Positions 1 through 8,976 of a DNA stretch of 64,000 nucleotides are shown here, in pieces. Below the pieces are notes generated by a model, which ran no database searches, was not told the DNA's origin, and worked only from the letters and a program-made list of their open reading frames with translations. Made by a program: the position numbers and the translations under genes. Positions within the stretch are counted from its first letter, which is position 1; each line of letters starts with the position of its first letter. Origin of the DNA: Rubrolithibacter sp043763625 (GTDB taxonomy: Bacteria > Bacteroidota > Bacteroidia > Sphingobacteriales > Sphingobacteriaceae); contig JAYULL010000187.1 of NCBI GenBank assembly GCA_043763625.1, positions 1 through 64,000 of the forward strand, read 5' to 3'.

Positions 1-1
1 G

Positions 2-1888
2 GACGGAAAGCCTACTTACATGAGCAACGAAGATTTGGCGATTATGCTCCGGGGAATGCAAAGTAGCCAGATTGAAACAATTGAACTTATAACGAACCCT
101 TCTGCCAAGTACGATGCTGCCGGACAAGCAGGCATTATAAATATTAAAACCAAACGCGGTAAAAAAGCGGGTTTTAACGGTAGCGCAACCCTTGGTTCGG
201 GATATGGCAGAACGTCTAAATATAACGGGAGCACAAATTTAAACTTTAGAAAAGGAAAGGTAAATGTTTTCGGGAATTACAATTACAGCAACAACGGCAA
301 CATAAGCGATTTTGAGCTTAATCGTAAGGTGGACACTAATAATGTCGTAACTAACTTTGGTCAAAATAACGGTTGGAACGCAAGAAGAGATAATAACGGC
401 TATAAGGCAGGGATGGATTTCTTCGCATCAAAAAATACTACTCTCGGATTTCTAATAAACGGATACAACAATTCTGTAAACGAAAGATCTAACAGTGGTA
501 CCTTAATTTTTAATCAATTGTCAAAAGTAGACAGTTCTATAGACGTAAGGGGTCGTAACAGTCAACACTACTCAAACAGTGCTTATAACTTTAATTTCAA
601 AACAAGCTTTGATACACTAGGGAAAGAGCTCTCTTTTGACGCAGATTATTCAAAATATAACGGAAGGATGGATGAGTTTAGAGACAGTTATTATATAAAC
701 TTCAAAAACAATCAGGGGCCCGAATTCATAAACAACTTGGCACCGGCAGAAATCGAGGTCAGGTCGACTAAATTGGATTATGCTCATCCATTTAATAAAA
801 CTCTAAAGTTTGAAACCGGTTTAAAAAGCAGCTGGGTTACAACAGATAATAATTTACGATTTTCAACCTTAGTAAACAGCACTTGGGCTAATGATACCGG
901 CAGATCAAACCATTTTATTTACAAAGAAAATATAAATGCGGGCTACCTTAATTTTAATAAGCAATTTAAAACTACTTCTGTTCAAATAGGATTAAGGGCC
1001 GAACATACAAATTCGAACGGCAATTCATTAACCAAAAACAAAGTTGTTAAAAGGGACTATATAGAATTTTTCCCGAGCATATCATTAAGTCAAAAACTAG
1101 GGAAAGACCACCAGTTAGGAACTTCTGTAAGCAGACGTATAGACAGGCCGAGTTATGATAACTTAAATCCCTTTGTACAGATATTAGATAAATACACCTC
1201 TGCTCAAGGCAATCCTTATCTTAATCCGCAATTCACAAGATCTGCAGAGCTCTCTTACACTTATAAGGGAAAAGCTACGGCCACACTTAGTTACAGCAAA
1301 ACAAATGATGTGATGACAGAAATAACAGAGCAGGATGATGCAACCTCAAAAACTTTTGTTCAACAACGCAACATTGAGAATCAAACCATCTATTCGTTAA
1401 ATATTTTCGCTCCTATCCCGGTGAGAAAATGGTGGGCAATGAACACCAATGTTCAAGTGTTTAACATGGGTTTTAAGGCAGATGTATTCGGCGAAAGACT
1501 GGATGTAAAACAAACGGTGTTTCAAGTTAATAACGATAATCAATTTACTTTATCGAAAACAGTCGGGGCCGAGCTGTCCTTTTGGTACATGTCGCCTCTG
1601 CAATACGGCATCTTTCAGATTAGAAATTCTCCCTTCGTAAATATCGGATTCAAAAAATCATTTAGTAACAATAAAATCAATACGAAACTGAATTTAAACG
1701 ATGTTTTTAACAGCATGCAAAACCGCGGTAAAACGAAGTATGCCAATATGGATTTCAATTTTAATAATAAGTGGGAAAGCAGAGTTGTTAACTTTTCAGT
1801 ATCATATCGGTTTGGAAGCAATGACGTTAAACCCGAAAGAAATCGGAAAACAGGCTTAGAATCTGAAGCCGGCCGAATGAAAAATTAA
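2..1888 (+). CDS. Outer membrane beta-barrel family protein (TonB-receptor-like), 5' truncated by window
   Basis: The gene runs in from outside the window: the frame is open upstream of the first Met and already reads DGKPTY before it. The first visible residues (IETIELITNPSAKYDAAG, then GIINIKTKRGK) are the end of a plug-like domain as found in TonB-dependent receptors. The rest is a barrel rich in Asn, Tyr and alternating hydrophobics, of the OMP_b-brl_3 type. The hallmark RRIDRPSYDNLNPF lies near residue 370 of the visible part, followed by the usual ISL/GNPYLNPQ segment. Such proteins sit in the outer membrane and probably move an unknown substrate or take part in surface assembly. A paralog follows directly, separated by a strong terminator, so the two are probably separate transcripts. 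Substrate cannot be told from sequence. Confidence 0.88.
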   Translation, partial: DGKPTYMSNEDLAIMLRGMQSSQIETIELITNPSAKYDAAGQAGIINIKTKRGKKAGFNGSATLGSGYGRTSKYNGSTNLNFRKGKVNVFGNYNYSNNGNISDFELNRKVDTNNVVTNFGQNNGWNARRDNNGYKAGMDFFASKNTTLGFLINGYNNSVNERSNSGTLIFNQLSKVDSSIDVRGRNSQHYSNSAYNFNFKTSFDTLGKELSFDADYSKYNGRMDEFRDSYYINFKNNQGPEFINNLAPAEIEVRSTKLDYAHPFNKTLKFETGLKSSWVTTDNNLRFSTLVNSTWANDTGRSNHFIYKENINAGYLNFNKQFKTTSVQIGLRAEHTNSNGNSLTKNKVVKRDYIEFFPSISLSQKLGKDHQLGTSVSRRIDRPSYDNLNPFVQILDKYTSAQGNPYLNPQFTRSAELSYTYKGKATATLSYSKTNDVMTEITEQDDATSKTFVQQRNIENQTIYSLNIFAPIPVRKWWAMNTNVQVFNMGFKADVFGERLDVKQTVFQVNNDNQFTLSKTVGAELSFWYMSPLQYGIFQIRNSPFVNIGFKKSFSNNKINTKLNLNDVFNSMQNRGKTKYANMDFNFNNKWESRVVNFSVSYRFGSNDVKPERNRKTGLESEAGRMKN

Positions 1889-1911
1889 GTTTTAGTTTGA
1901 GTATATAGTTT

Positions 1912-1939
1912 AAAGCTTCCTGAAAAGGAAGCTTTTTTT
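1912..1939 (+). terminator. Rho-independent terminator after first barrel gene
   Basis: A perfect 9-bp stem (AAAGCTTCC at 1912-1920, GGAAGCTTT at 1927-1935) with a 6-base loop is followed by T residues to 1939. It lies 24 bases after the stop codon of the upstream barrel gene. Confidence 0.9.
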
Positions 1940-2034
1940 AGTTGTAACGCACTTGTTAACATTTTTTAATAATTTAAAATAAACTTTTGGTTTTTCAATC
2001 CGGCATTAGCATATTTAGTCTCTCATTACTAAAC

Positions 2035-4473
2035 ATGCTACTGCGGATTATTGGAGGACTAGTTTTCGGTTTTATTTTTTTTTATCCCCCTTTAGCTATA
2101 GCTCAAAGTTCCTCAACTGTTTCCGGCAAATTTATTCGGGCTTACAATACTCCCCTGGAATCAGTTACTGTTCTGCTGCTAATCTTGCCCGATTCAATGC
2201 TGGTAAGAGCTGAGGTAACGGAAAAAGACGGTTCTTATAATTTTAAAAGCGTTGAAAACGGCACTTACATTATCACGGCTACTTTTATTGGATTTAAAAA
2301 GTATACTTCCCGGCCGCTTCAGCTCAATGCCGGAAATGTGATTACCATGCCTCCCGTTATATTAATGCCTGATCCAACTTTGTTAGATCAGGTAATTATA
2401 CGCCAAGAAAAGCCTTTTTTAGAAGTAAAGCCGGGCAAAGTGATTTTAAATATTGAAAACAGTCTCCTTTCAGCCGGATCAAGCACCTACGACATTTTAA
2501 AAAGATCTCCGGGAGTTCAAGTTTCGGGCAATAATATTTCACTACGAGGGCAAGACCGAGTTTTGATATCAGTAGATAATAAAACCATTTACCTTACGAA
2601 CGAAGAACTTGCAGCATTTCTTCAAAACTTGCAAAGTTCTGCGGTTGAACAAATAGAGCTGATAAGTAACCCTCAGGCCAAGTACGAAGCGGGCGGTTCG
2701 GGAATAATAAACATTAAGCTTAAGAAGGGGAAAAATCTGGGATTTAACGGAGTAGTAACTACAGGCGGGGGCTACGGCGAAGATTACAAGATTAATTCCG
2801 GAGTAAACTTAAACTATCGGTCGGGCAGATTCAACACTTTTTTAATGTATAACTTCAGTAATAATAAGCGTCCGGAATTTGTTCGTATTAATCGCTCGTC
2901 GGTTTATCAAGATATTACAACTGAATTTTTAATAGCTAATAACGACAATAAAACCCTCCAAAACAACAGCTATAAGGCCGGTGTAGATTTCAACTTGAAT
3001 AAGAATAATGTGTTAGGTATAGTGTATACGGGCTTTTACAATACGTTAAAGTCTAACGAGAACAACCAGAGTCTGATATCGAATAACCGACGTTTAGATT
3101 CGACCTTGACTACACTGTCTGTTGAAAATCGACATACTCGCAATAATTCTGTAAACCTTAATTACAGGTTGCTCCGGCCGAAATCAAATTTTACTGTGGA
3201 TTTGGATTATTTCGACTACCGGCGATCTTCCAATGAAAACCTGGCATTCAACTTTACCGATTCTGAAAACTTTCTCTACAAAGAGCTTTTATTCGGTAAT
3301 AAATCGCCTGCTCATTACGATATCACATCAGGTAAGGCAGATTACTCGTATAAATTAAAAAATGCAACTTTAAGTGCCGGAATTAAAAGCAGTTATGTAA
3401 TAACAGATAACGAACGCCGGTTTTCAAAATTATCCAAATCTGTGTTCTCCCTTGATACCACATTTTCGCTCGATTCCGCTTTTTCTAACAGGTTTCATCT
3501 CACCGAAAACATAAATGCAGGGTACCTTAATTATAATATCAGGCTTGGAAGCACAGTTTTAGACGCAGGCTTGCGAGTTGAACAAACCATCACAAAAGGA
3601 AGCCATCGGAAGCAATTGAGCCCAATCGATAGAAACTATATTGATCTCTTCCCGAACTTTCAAATCAGCCGAACGCTAAATAAAAATAACCAGCTTTTAC
3701 TTTCTTACAGCAGGCGTATTGCTCGCCCTTCTTACGAAAGTTTAAATCCGTTCATTTATTTTTTAGATCTGTTTACTTATCATGAAGGCAACCCGGTACT
3801 CAAGCCCGAATATTTGAACAAGTATGAAATTACAAATTTGTACAAAGAAAAATATGGGACTACTCTGCGGTTCGGATATTTTAAAAATCCGATCTTAAAT
3901 ATTTTAGAGTATAATCAAGAGACCAAAACAAGTACCAATACCGATAAAAATTACACAAATGAGCGTAGTTACAGCATGGAGATTACTGCTCCGTTTAAAG
4001 TTAGCGCCGGGTGGACAGGTAATTTAATTGCAGAAGCATTTTACAGCGAGTTTTTTTATAAAGATAACCGGGCTTTTAATTCAACAACTTCATATGTTAT
4101 TGCAACAATAAGCCAAGATTTTAAAATATCCCAAGGGTTAAAAGCGGAGGCCTCGTTACATTACGAAAGCCGTATGAGATACGGCATTTATCTTTTGAAG
4201 CCGATATACTTGCTTGACTTGGGACTAAGTCAAGCCATATTAGCCAAGAAAGGCTCCATTAGTTTAAGCCTATCCGACGTGTTTAATTACGACCGGTACC
4301 GTTACACAATTCTGCTGCAAAACTTGAATTTCAATTCATTGGAAAAGATGGAAAGCAGAATTTTCCGGCTCAATTTTACCTACCGCTTCGGACAGTCTAT
4401 CGGTGTAAATTCTGCAAACAGAAAAACCGGAAATACTGAAGAACGAGAGCGTTTGCAAAAAGTGAAGTTGTAA
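2035..4473 (+). CDS. Outer membrane beta-barrel family protein with carboxypeptidase-regulatory-like N-terminal domain
   Basis: An 812-residue paralog of the preceding gene. I chose the ATG at 2035, although the frame stays open to a TTG at 1987, because 2035 gives a clean signal peptide (MLLRIIGGLVFGFIFF...AIAQ). Residues about 28-110 form a CarboxypepD_reg-like beta-sandwich (VSGKFIRAYNTPLESVTVLL...). A plug-like segment follows (ILKRSPGVQVSGNNISLRG; VEQIELISNPQAKYEAGGSG), then a long OMP_b-brl_3 barrel with the conserved SRRIARPSYESLNPF. It should reside in the outer membrane. The family is common in Bacteroidota and usually of unknown substrate. No SusD-like partner is adjacent, so there is no evidence for a glycan-utilization locus here. 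Confidence 0.9.
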   Translation: MLLRIIGGLVFGFIFFYPPLAIAQSSSTVSGKFIRAYNTPLESVTVLLLILPDSMLVRAEVTEKDGSYNFKSVENGTYIITATFIGFKKYTSRPLQLNAGNVITMPPVILMPDPTLLDQVIIRQEKPFLEVKPGKVILNIENSLLSAGSSTYDILKRSPGVQVSGNNISLRGQDRVLISVDNKTIYLTNEELAAFLQNLQSSAVEQIELISNPQAKYEAGGSGIINIKLKKGKNLGFNGVVTTGGGYGEDYKINSGVNLNYRSGRFNTFLMYNFSNNKRPEFVRINRSSVYQDITTEFLIANNDNKTLQNNSYKAGVDFNLNKNNVLGIVYTGFYNTLKSNENNQSLISNNRRLDSTLTTLSVENRHTRNNSVNLNYRLLRPKSNFTVDLDYFDYRRSSNENLAFNFTDSENFLYKELLFGNKSPAHYDITSGKADYSYKLKNATLSAGIKSSYVITDNERRFSKLSKSVFSLDTTFSLDSAFSNRFHLTENINAGYLNYNIRLGSTVLDAGLRVEQTITKGSHRKQLSPIDRNYIDLFPNFQISRTLNKNNQLLLSYSRRIARPSYESLNPFIYFLDLFTYHEGNPVLKPEYLNKYEITNLYKEKYGTTLRFGYFKNPILNILEYNQETKTSTNTDKNYTNERSYSMEITAPFKVSAGWTGNLIAEAFYSEFFYKDNRAFNSTTSYVIATISQDFKISQGLKAEASLHYESRMRYGIYLLKPIYLLDLGLSQAILAKKGSISLSLSDVFNYDRYRYTILLQNLNFNSLEKMESRIFRLNFTYRFGQSIGVNSANRKTGNTEERERLQKVKL

Positions 4474-4523
4474 AAGTAACCTATTCGTTTAGCTGTTAAA
4501 TTACTTATAGTAATATTGCCTGT

Positions 4524-5825
4524 ATGAATGTCGCCTATCTTCATCAACTCTATTTAGCTCATCCCCTTATTGGTACCGATACTCGAAAAATAAGTCCCGG
4601 CTGTATTTTTATCGCCCTTAAAGGCGATAATTTCAACGGAAATACTTTCGCTGAACAAGCATTAAAATCGGGAGCGGCTTATGCCGTTATTGATGAAGAA
4701 CCGGCTAAACTAGACGACAAGTTTATTTTGGTTGATAATGCTTTAGCAGCGTTACAACAGTTGGCAAGCTATCATCGGGATCAATTGAATATCCCCGTTA
4801 TCGGAATAACCGGCAGTAACGGAAAAACAACTTCTAAAGAATTGCTGAATGCTGTTCTGAGGCAAAAATTTATCACCTACTCAACTGCCGGGAATCTGAA
4901 CAATCACATCGGTGTTCCGCTTACCTTGCTTTCAATAACGCCCGATATTGAAATCGCTATTATTGAAATGGGTGCAAATCACCAAAAAGAAATTGAACAA
5001 CTGTGCAGTATTGCTAAACCTACATGCGGTTTAATTACTAATGTGGGTAAAGCTCATTTAGAAGGTTTTGGTGGATTTGAAGGCGTAAAAAAAGGAAAAG
5101 GAGAATTGTATGATTTCTTGAAGGCAACTGCCGGAACAGCTTTTGTAAACGCTGACAACCGTTTTCTCACGGAAATGAGTGCCAATCGGAATCTTGAAAA
5201 AGTAACCTTTTACGGCAATGACGATAATTGCTTAGTAAAAGGTTTTATCGTTGAAAATGCTCCTTTTTTAATCGCCGAATGGCATTACGAGAACCAAAGC
5301 TATCGCGTTCATTCTAACCTCACCGGTAATTATAACCTAGAAAACATTCTTTCGGCAATTACTGTAGGCATATATTTCGGGCTTTCGCCCGATGAAATAA
5401 ATCGCGGAATCAATTCGTACGTACCGAACAACAACCGTTCGCAATTATTAAAAACAGAAAAAAATACTCTAATCTGCGATTACTATAACGCCAATCCGAG
5501 CAGTATGTCTGTAGCTTTAGATAATTTTGCCTCTATTAAGGCCGAGCACAAAGCGATAATACTAGGAGATATGTTTGAGTTGGGAGAAGAATCATTGCCG
5601 GAACATCGAGCTATTTTAGAGAAGGCCTTAGGGTTAAGTTGTGATTTAACAATTTTTATCGGGAATCAATTTATATTGCAGAAACAGGATTCCGGAAAAG
5701 GTCTATTCTTTGAAACAACAGAAGATGCCGCTAATTATTTAAAGGAGAACTCTATTCTTAATTCTACAGTTCTTATCAAAGGTTCGAGAGGAATGAAGCT
5801 GGAGAGGTTGCTTGAATTAGTTTAA
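4524..5825 (+). CDS. murF: UDP-N-acetylmuramoyl-tripeptide--D-alanyl-D-alanine ligase
   Basis: MurF adds D-Ala-D-Ala to UDP-MurNAc-tripeptide in the cytoplasm, the last soluble step of peptidoglycan precursor synthesis. The 433 residues have the Mur-ligase plan: an N-terminal substrate domain with TDTRKISPGCIFIALKG at 19-35, the ATP P-loop GSNGKTT at 97-103, the central EMGANHQKEI near 149, a NYNLENILSAI segment, and the C-terminal YNANPSSM and ILGDMFELGEES motifs typical of MurF rather than MurC, D or E. The length is normal. It stands apart from the usual mur/fts cluster and is convergent with gldH, with only 10 bases between the stop codons. Confidence 0.97.
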   Translation: MNVAYLHQLYLAHPLIGTDTRKISPGCIFIALKGDNFNGNTFAEQALKSGAAYAVIDEEPAKLDDKFILVDNALAALQQLASYHRDQLNIPVIGITGSNGKTTSKELLNAVLRQKFITYSTAGNLNNHIGVPLTLLSITPDIEIAIIEMGANHQKEIEQLCSIAKPTCGLITNVGKAHLEGFGGFEGVKKGKGELYDFLKATAGTAFVNADNRFLTEMSANRNLEKVTFYGNDDNCLVKGFIVENAPFLIAEWHYENQSYRVHSNLTGNYNLENILSAITVGIYFGLSPDEINRGINSYVPNNNRSQLLKTEKNTLICDYYNANPSSMSVALDNFASIKAEHKAIILGDMFELGEESLPEHRAILEKALGLSCDLTIFIGNQFILQKQDSGKGLFFETTEDAANYLKENSILNSTVLIKGSRGMKLERLLELV

Positions 5826-5835
5826 CCACCAAACC

Positions 5836-6303
5836 TCATTCCGCCGGTTCAACCCTTAACCCCACATCCGTAATTTCTCGCAACGGATTATCACGCATGT
5901 TTTGCTCGAATTCAAAAGTGTAAATTCCGGGTTTTTGGAAAGTATAATTTCGGATGAATGGAAGCTGATAGCTGTAGATATTACCTGAACCGCTGCCCAA
6001 CCATTCGCCATCCGGATAGGCAAGCTTAAATTCTTTTCGGTCGGTTCGAGTCTTTCGATCAGGAGTAGTTTGTCGTATTAAAATAAAAATATTGGAGTAC
6101 CTGTAATCGGCAGTATGGCGAAGATTAAAATACACGTTGTACTTTTTAGAAACATTAGTGATTTTTACCGGTACTTTTACTTTTTTAATATAAGTCCAGT
6201 TGTGGTTAAAAATTTCGAAATTGGTATCAATAACCGCATTATCGGCACAAGATGCAACGATTGTACACACCAGAATCAACAAAGAAAATGCTTTTCCGGT
6301 CAT
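5836..6303 (-). CDS. gldH: Gliding motility lipoprotein GldH
   Basis: A 155-residue lipoprotein with a short signal peptide and lipobox VASC (Cys19). The body matches the GldH family: an N-terminal DTNFEIFNHNW, then YNVYFNLRHTADYRYSNIFILI, and a C-terminal PGIYTFEFEQNMRDNPLREITDVGLRVE. GldH was defined in Flavobacterium gliding motility and is required there for the gliding machinery. Homologs are also found in non-gliding Bacteroidota, so motility of this organism is not proved. The start codon overlaps the ricT stop by one base (TAATG), implying translational coupling as the last gene of holB-ricT-gldH. Confidence 0.92.
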   Translation of the reverse strand: MTGKAFSLLILVCTIVASCADNAVIDTNFEIFNHNWTYIKKVKVPVKITNVSKKYNVYFNLRHTADYRYSNIFILIRQTTPDRKTRTDRKEFKLAYPDGEWLGSGSGNIYSYQLPFIRNYTFQKPGIYTFEFEQNMRDNPLREITDVGLRVEPAE

Positions 6304-7640
6304 TAACTTCCTGTGGGTTTGTTTTGTTCGCGATTTTGGTCCGGGTTATTTCGATTTCGGTTATTCCGATTGCGGTTTCTGTTGTTATTATTATTACCGG
6401 AATTCGGCTTTTCGCCGGACACCGTGTTTGAAAAAGGTGCTGGCTTAGCTCCTCCACTCTCATCCGGACGTGCTTGCCCGGCAAACCTTACTTCGCCACC
6501 GCCCTGCAGTCTGTTTTTATTTTTGTTGTTCTTCTTTTTCTTGCGGTTCCGGTCGTCTAATCGTGTTAAGCTGTCCTGCCCCACTACGTTCTCATAATCC
6601 AAAACTTTAGGCGAAACTGTTTCTAAATCAACTACTTCTTCTTTTAAGTACTCGGGCTTAACACCTTCTTTATTTAGTTTACGAATTTCTTTTACGCGGT
6701 CTATCTCAAGAGGGATCCAGTTGTCGTCGTTCGGATAACTAAACCACATTAGTTTCTTAAATATATCAGTTTTTTGCAGCCTTGCAGTTCCTCTGCCCGT
6801 TTCTAATCTGTCAATATCATCCGGAATGTCTTTCAAAGCATCCATGTAGGTATCCAACTCGTAATTCAAACAGCATTTTAACTTGCCGCACTGGCCGGCA
6901 AGTTTTAGAGTGTTTAAAGAAAGATTTTGATATCGGGCTGCTGCCGTAGAAACCGTTTTAAAATCAGTTAACCAGGTTGAACAGCACAACTCACGTCCGC
7001 ACGATCCGATTCCGCCCAAACGACTCGCCTCTTGGCGCATTCCTATTTGACGCATTTCTATACGGATACGAAAAGAATCTGCCATTCGCTTAATCAGCTC
7101 CCGAAAATCGACTCGACCGTCGGCCGTATAATAAAAGGTAGCTTTAGTGCGGTCGCCCTGATAATCAACGTCGCTTATTTTCATTGCTAGACCTAAATCC
7201 AGAGCCAGCTTCCGGGTTTTGTGCATGGTTTCCCATTCTAAATCTTTAGCTGCTTTCCACTTGTCAACATCAGCGGGAGTGGCCCTGCGATATATTTTTT
7301 TATTTACGTCTTCAAGCTTTAAATGCTTCTTCTTCAATTGCATTCTAACCAGTTCGCCGGTTAGGGAAACATGGCCGACATCAAAACCGCCCGTAGGAGT
7401 TTCGGTAACTACAAGATCGCCGTTTTCTAAGTACAAATCTTCGTAATTGATATAAAAATCTTTACGCGACCCTTTAAATTTTATTTCGACAATGTTAAAT
7501 GCTTTATAATTAGAAGGCATGTCCATATGAGACAGCCAATCGTAAACATCTAATTTACTGCAACCGTTAGTAAGGCAAGAACCGTTACTTTTACAGCCTG
7601 CGGGAGCACAGCCCCCGGAAGAACAACTTCCACATCCCAT
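6303..7640 (-). CDS. ricT: PSP1-domain protein, RicT (YaaT) family
   Basis: A 445-residue cytoplasmic protein. The N-terminus is a striking Cys/Gly-rich segment (CGSCSSGGCAPAGCKSNGSC...). A PSP1 domain follows with the characteristic GGIGSCGRELCCSTWL and LAGQCGKLKCCLNYE cysteine motifs. The last 60 or so residues are low-complexity Asn/Arg-rich (repeated NRNRN). In Bacillus, RicT (YaaT) with RicA and RicF forms an Fe-S-containing complex that directs RNase Y processing; whether that role holds in Bacteroidota is not established. It starts immediately after the holB stop (TAA ATG, no gap), the same holB-ricT adjacency as in Firmicutes. Its own stop overlaps the gldH start. Confidence 0.9.
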   Translation of the reverse strand: MGCGSCSSGGCAPAGCKSNGSCLTNGCSKLDVYDWLSHMDMPSNYKAFNIVEIKFKGSRKDFYINYEDLYLENGDLVVTETPTGGFDVGHVSLTGELVRMQLKKKHLKLEDVNKKIYRRATPADVDKWKAAKDLEWETMHKTRKLALDLGLAMKISDVDYQGDRTKATFYYTADGRVDFRELIKRMADSFRIRIEMRQIGMRQEASRLGGIGSCGRELCCSTWLTDFKTVSTAAARYQNLSLNTLKLAGQCGKLKCCLNYELDTYMDALKDIPDDIDRLETGRGTARLQKTDIFKKLMWFSYPNDDNWIPLEIDRVKEIRKLNKEGVKPEYLKEEVVDLETVSPKVLDYENVVGQDSLTRLDDRNRKKKKNNKNKNRLQGGGEVRFAGQARPDESGGAKPAPFSNTVSGEKPNSGNNNNNRNRNRNNRNRNNPDQNREQNKPTGS

Positions 7641-8792
7641 TTAATTGTATATATGTTGAGTTCCGCCAACCGGCGGAAGCGTATTAAACTTTAAAATTTT
7701 AACAAATTGCAAAGATAAGTCTAAAAATAAAATTTTAGCATTCGCGTTTCGCTCTATATGGTAATGAGCTTTTTCCAGCTCGTTAAACATTGCTTCGGCT
7801 TTCGCCGGATTTATAGCTTTACTTACGTTTATAATAAATTCTTTTTCAAGTTTCGGAAGGTGAATAAGTTCCGAAACTCCTGACATACAAATTGTGGCTT
7901 CTCTCAGCATTTTGATCCCGAACTTGAAAAAGTTCTTTTGATTCTCTCTCCCTGCTTTTGCCGTTGATTCTACAAAATCTATAATTGCCGGAACCTTATT
8001 TGCAAAACACATTCGCAACCATTCCGAGAAAAGCTGAAAGTTTAAATCGGCTTCACCCTTTATTAAATTGAATGCAGTATTTAGGTTTCCTTCGCTAAGA
8101 TAAGCTATTTGCTCTGCTTTCGCAGCATCTAAGCCTTTATCTTGCACGAGATAACTTTTGATTTCGCTGTCGCCAAAACGATTTATCTTAACTAATTGCG
8201 TTCTCGATAAGATTGTATTTAATATTTGATCTTGGCTTTGCGCCACTAATAAAAACAAAGTTTTAGCCGGCGGCTCTTCAATCAGTTTCAAAAGGGTATT
8301 TCCTTCCTTATCCAAATACTCAGGCAGCCACATTATTAAAACTTTGTATTCGCTTTCAAATGTCTTTAAACTAAGTTTTTTTATAATTTGGTGACATTCA
8401 GCAATATTAATATTAGCCTGTTTATTTTCGGCATCAAGCGAGTTTCTCCACTCATTCAAACCCAAATACGGGTTGGCAAGAAATGCTTCCCGCCATTCTT
8501 CTATAAAGGAAATTGCGGTATCATCCTTATGCTTAGCGAAAAAGGGATACGAAAAATGCAAATCCGGATGTATTAAACGCGAATATTTCCGGCAAGACGA
8601 GCATTCCCCGCAACTATCATTTTCATTAGGGTTTTGGCAAGTGACTAATTGGGCATATGCCAAAGCCAAAGCTAAACCCCCGTTACCTTCGGGACCTAAA
8701 AAGAGCTGAGCATGGCTTATTCTGCCGGTTTTTACGGTTCCGATAAGATGTTCCTTAACTTGTTTCTGTCCGACAATATCAGCAAATCGCAT
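7641..8792 (-). CDS. holB: DNA polymerase III delta' subunit
   Basis: A 383-residue clamp-loader subunit of the replicative polymerase. The N-terminus (FADIVGQKQVKEHL...GRISHAQLFLGPEGNGG) is the AAA+ fold. The P-loop is degenerate: GPEGNGGL at 33-40 lacks the catalytic Lys, as expected for the non-hydrolysing delta' subunit. A zinc-binding cluster is present (Cys52, Cys61, Cys64, Cys67), then LIEEPPAKTLFLLVAQSQDQILNTILSRTQ, the sensor 1 region, with SRT in place of the usual SRC arginine-finger motif. It is the first gene of the holB-ricT-gldH operon, with zero spacing to ricT. Confidence 0.93.
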   Translation of the reverse strand: MRFADIVGQKQVKEHLIGTVKTGRISHAQLFLGPEGNGGLALALAYAQLVTCQNPNENDSCGECSSCRKYSRLIHPDLHFSYPFFAKHKDDTAISFIEEWREAFLANPYLGLNEWRNSLDAENKQANINIAECHQIIKKLSLKTFESEYKVLIMWLPEYLDKEGNTLLKLIEEPPAKTLFLLVAQSQDQILNTILSRTQLVKINRFGDSEIKSYLVQDKGLDAAKAEQIAYLSEGNLNTAFNLIKGEADLNFQLFSEWLRMCFANKVPAIIDFVESTAKAGRENQKNFFKFGIKMLREATICMSGVSELIHLPKLEKEFIINVSKAINPAKAEAMFNELEKAHYHIERNANAKILFLDLSLQFVKILKFNTLPPVGGTQHIYN

Positions 8793-8829
8793 CCTTGCAA
8801 AATAAGAAATAGATTTTGAATTAGTTAGG

Positions 8830-8960
8830 CATTGAGATTCGAGTTGTGAGACAGGAACAAGGGGGAGTATGAGTTAGGCTTGAAGCCGGGTGCCCGGAAC
8901 TGCGGTTGATAAAATTTTCAAAAAGCGAAGTGCGGAGTCTTAATTCTTATGTCTCGATTC
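8830..8960. repeat. Degenerate purine-arm / pyrimidine-arm intergenic repeat between holB and ruvX
   Basis: The divergent holB-ruvX spacer holds a purine-rich arm from about 8833 (TTGAGATTCGAGTTGTGAGA...CAGGAACAAGG), a centre with a small hairpin (CCGGG TG CCCGG near 8886-8898), and a pyrimidine-rich arm at about 8936-8961 (GTCTTAATTCTTATGTCTCG...). The two arms are imperfect inverted copies of the same GATTCGAG/CTCGATTC unit. The purine arm resembles the insertion inside the helicase gene at 51872-52027 (there GAATCAAGAGTCGAGAGCAG). No reading frame of note. I regard it as a degraded repeat element; mobility is not shown. Confidence 0.5.
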
Positions 8961-8963
8961 TTT

Positions 8964-8971
8964 TATCTTTG
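8964..8971 (+). promoter_or_regulatory. Candidate -7 promoter element of ruvX
   Basis: TATCTTTG matches the Bacteroidota sigma-factor -7 consensus TAnnTTTG. It ends only 5 bases before the ruvX ATG, so transcription would start at or next to the start codon. I see no clear TTTG -33 element. Confidence 0.55.
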
Positions 8972-8976
8972 CCCCC

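Noticed and set aside
6313..6597. Phe/Leu/Arg-rich ORF opposite the ricT C-terminus
   Set aside because: It is a mirror of the Asn/Arg low-complexity tail of RicT, with no independent support.
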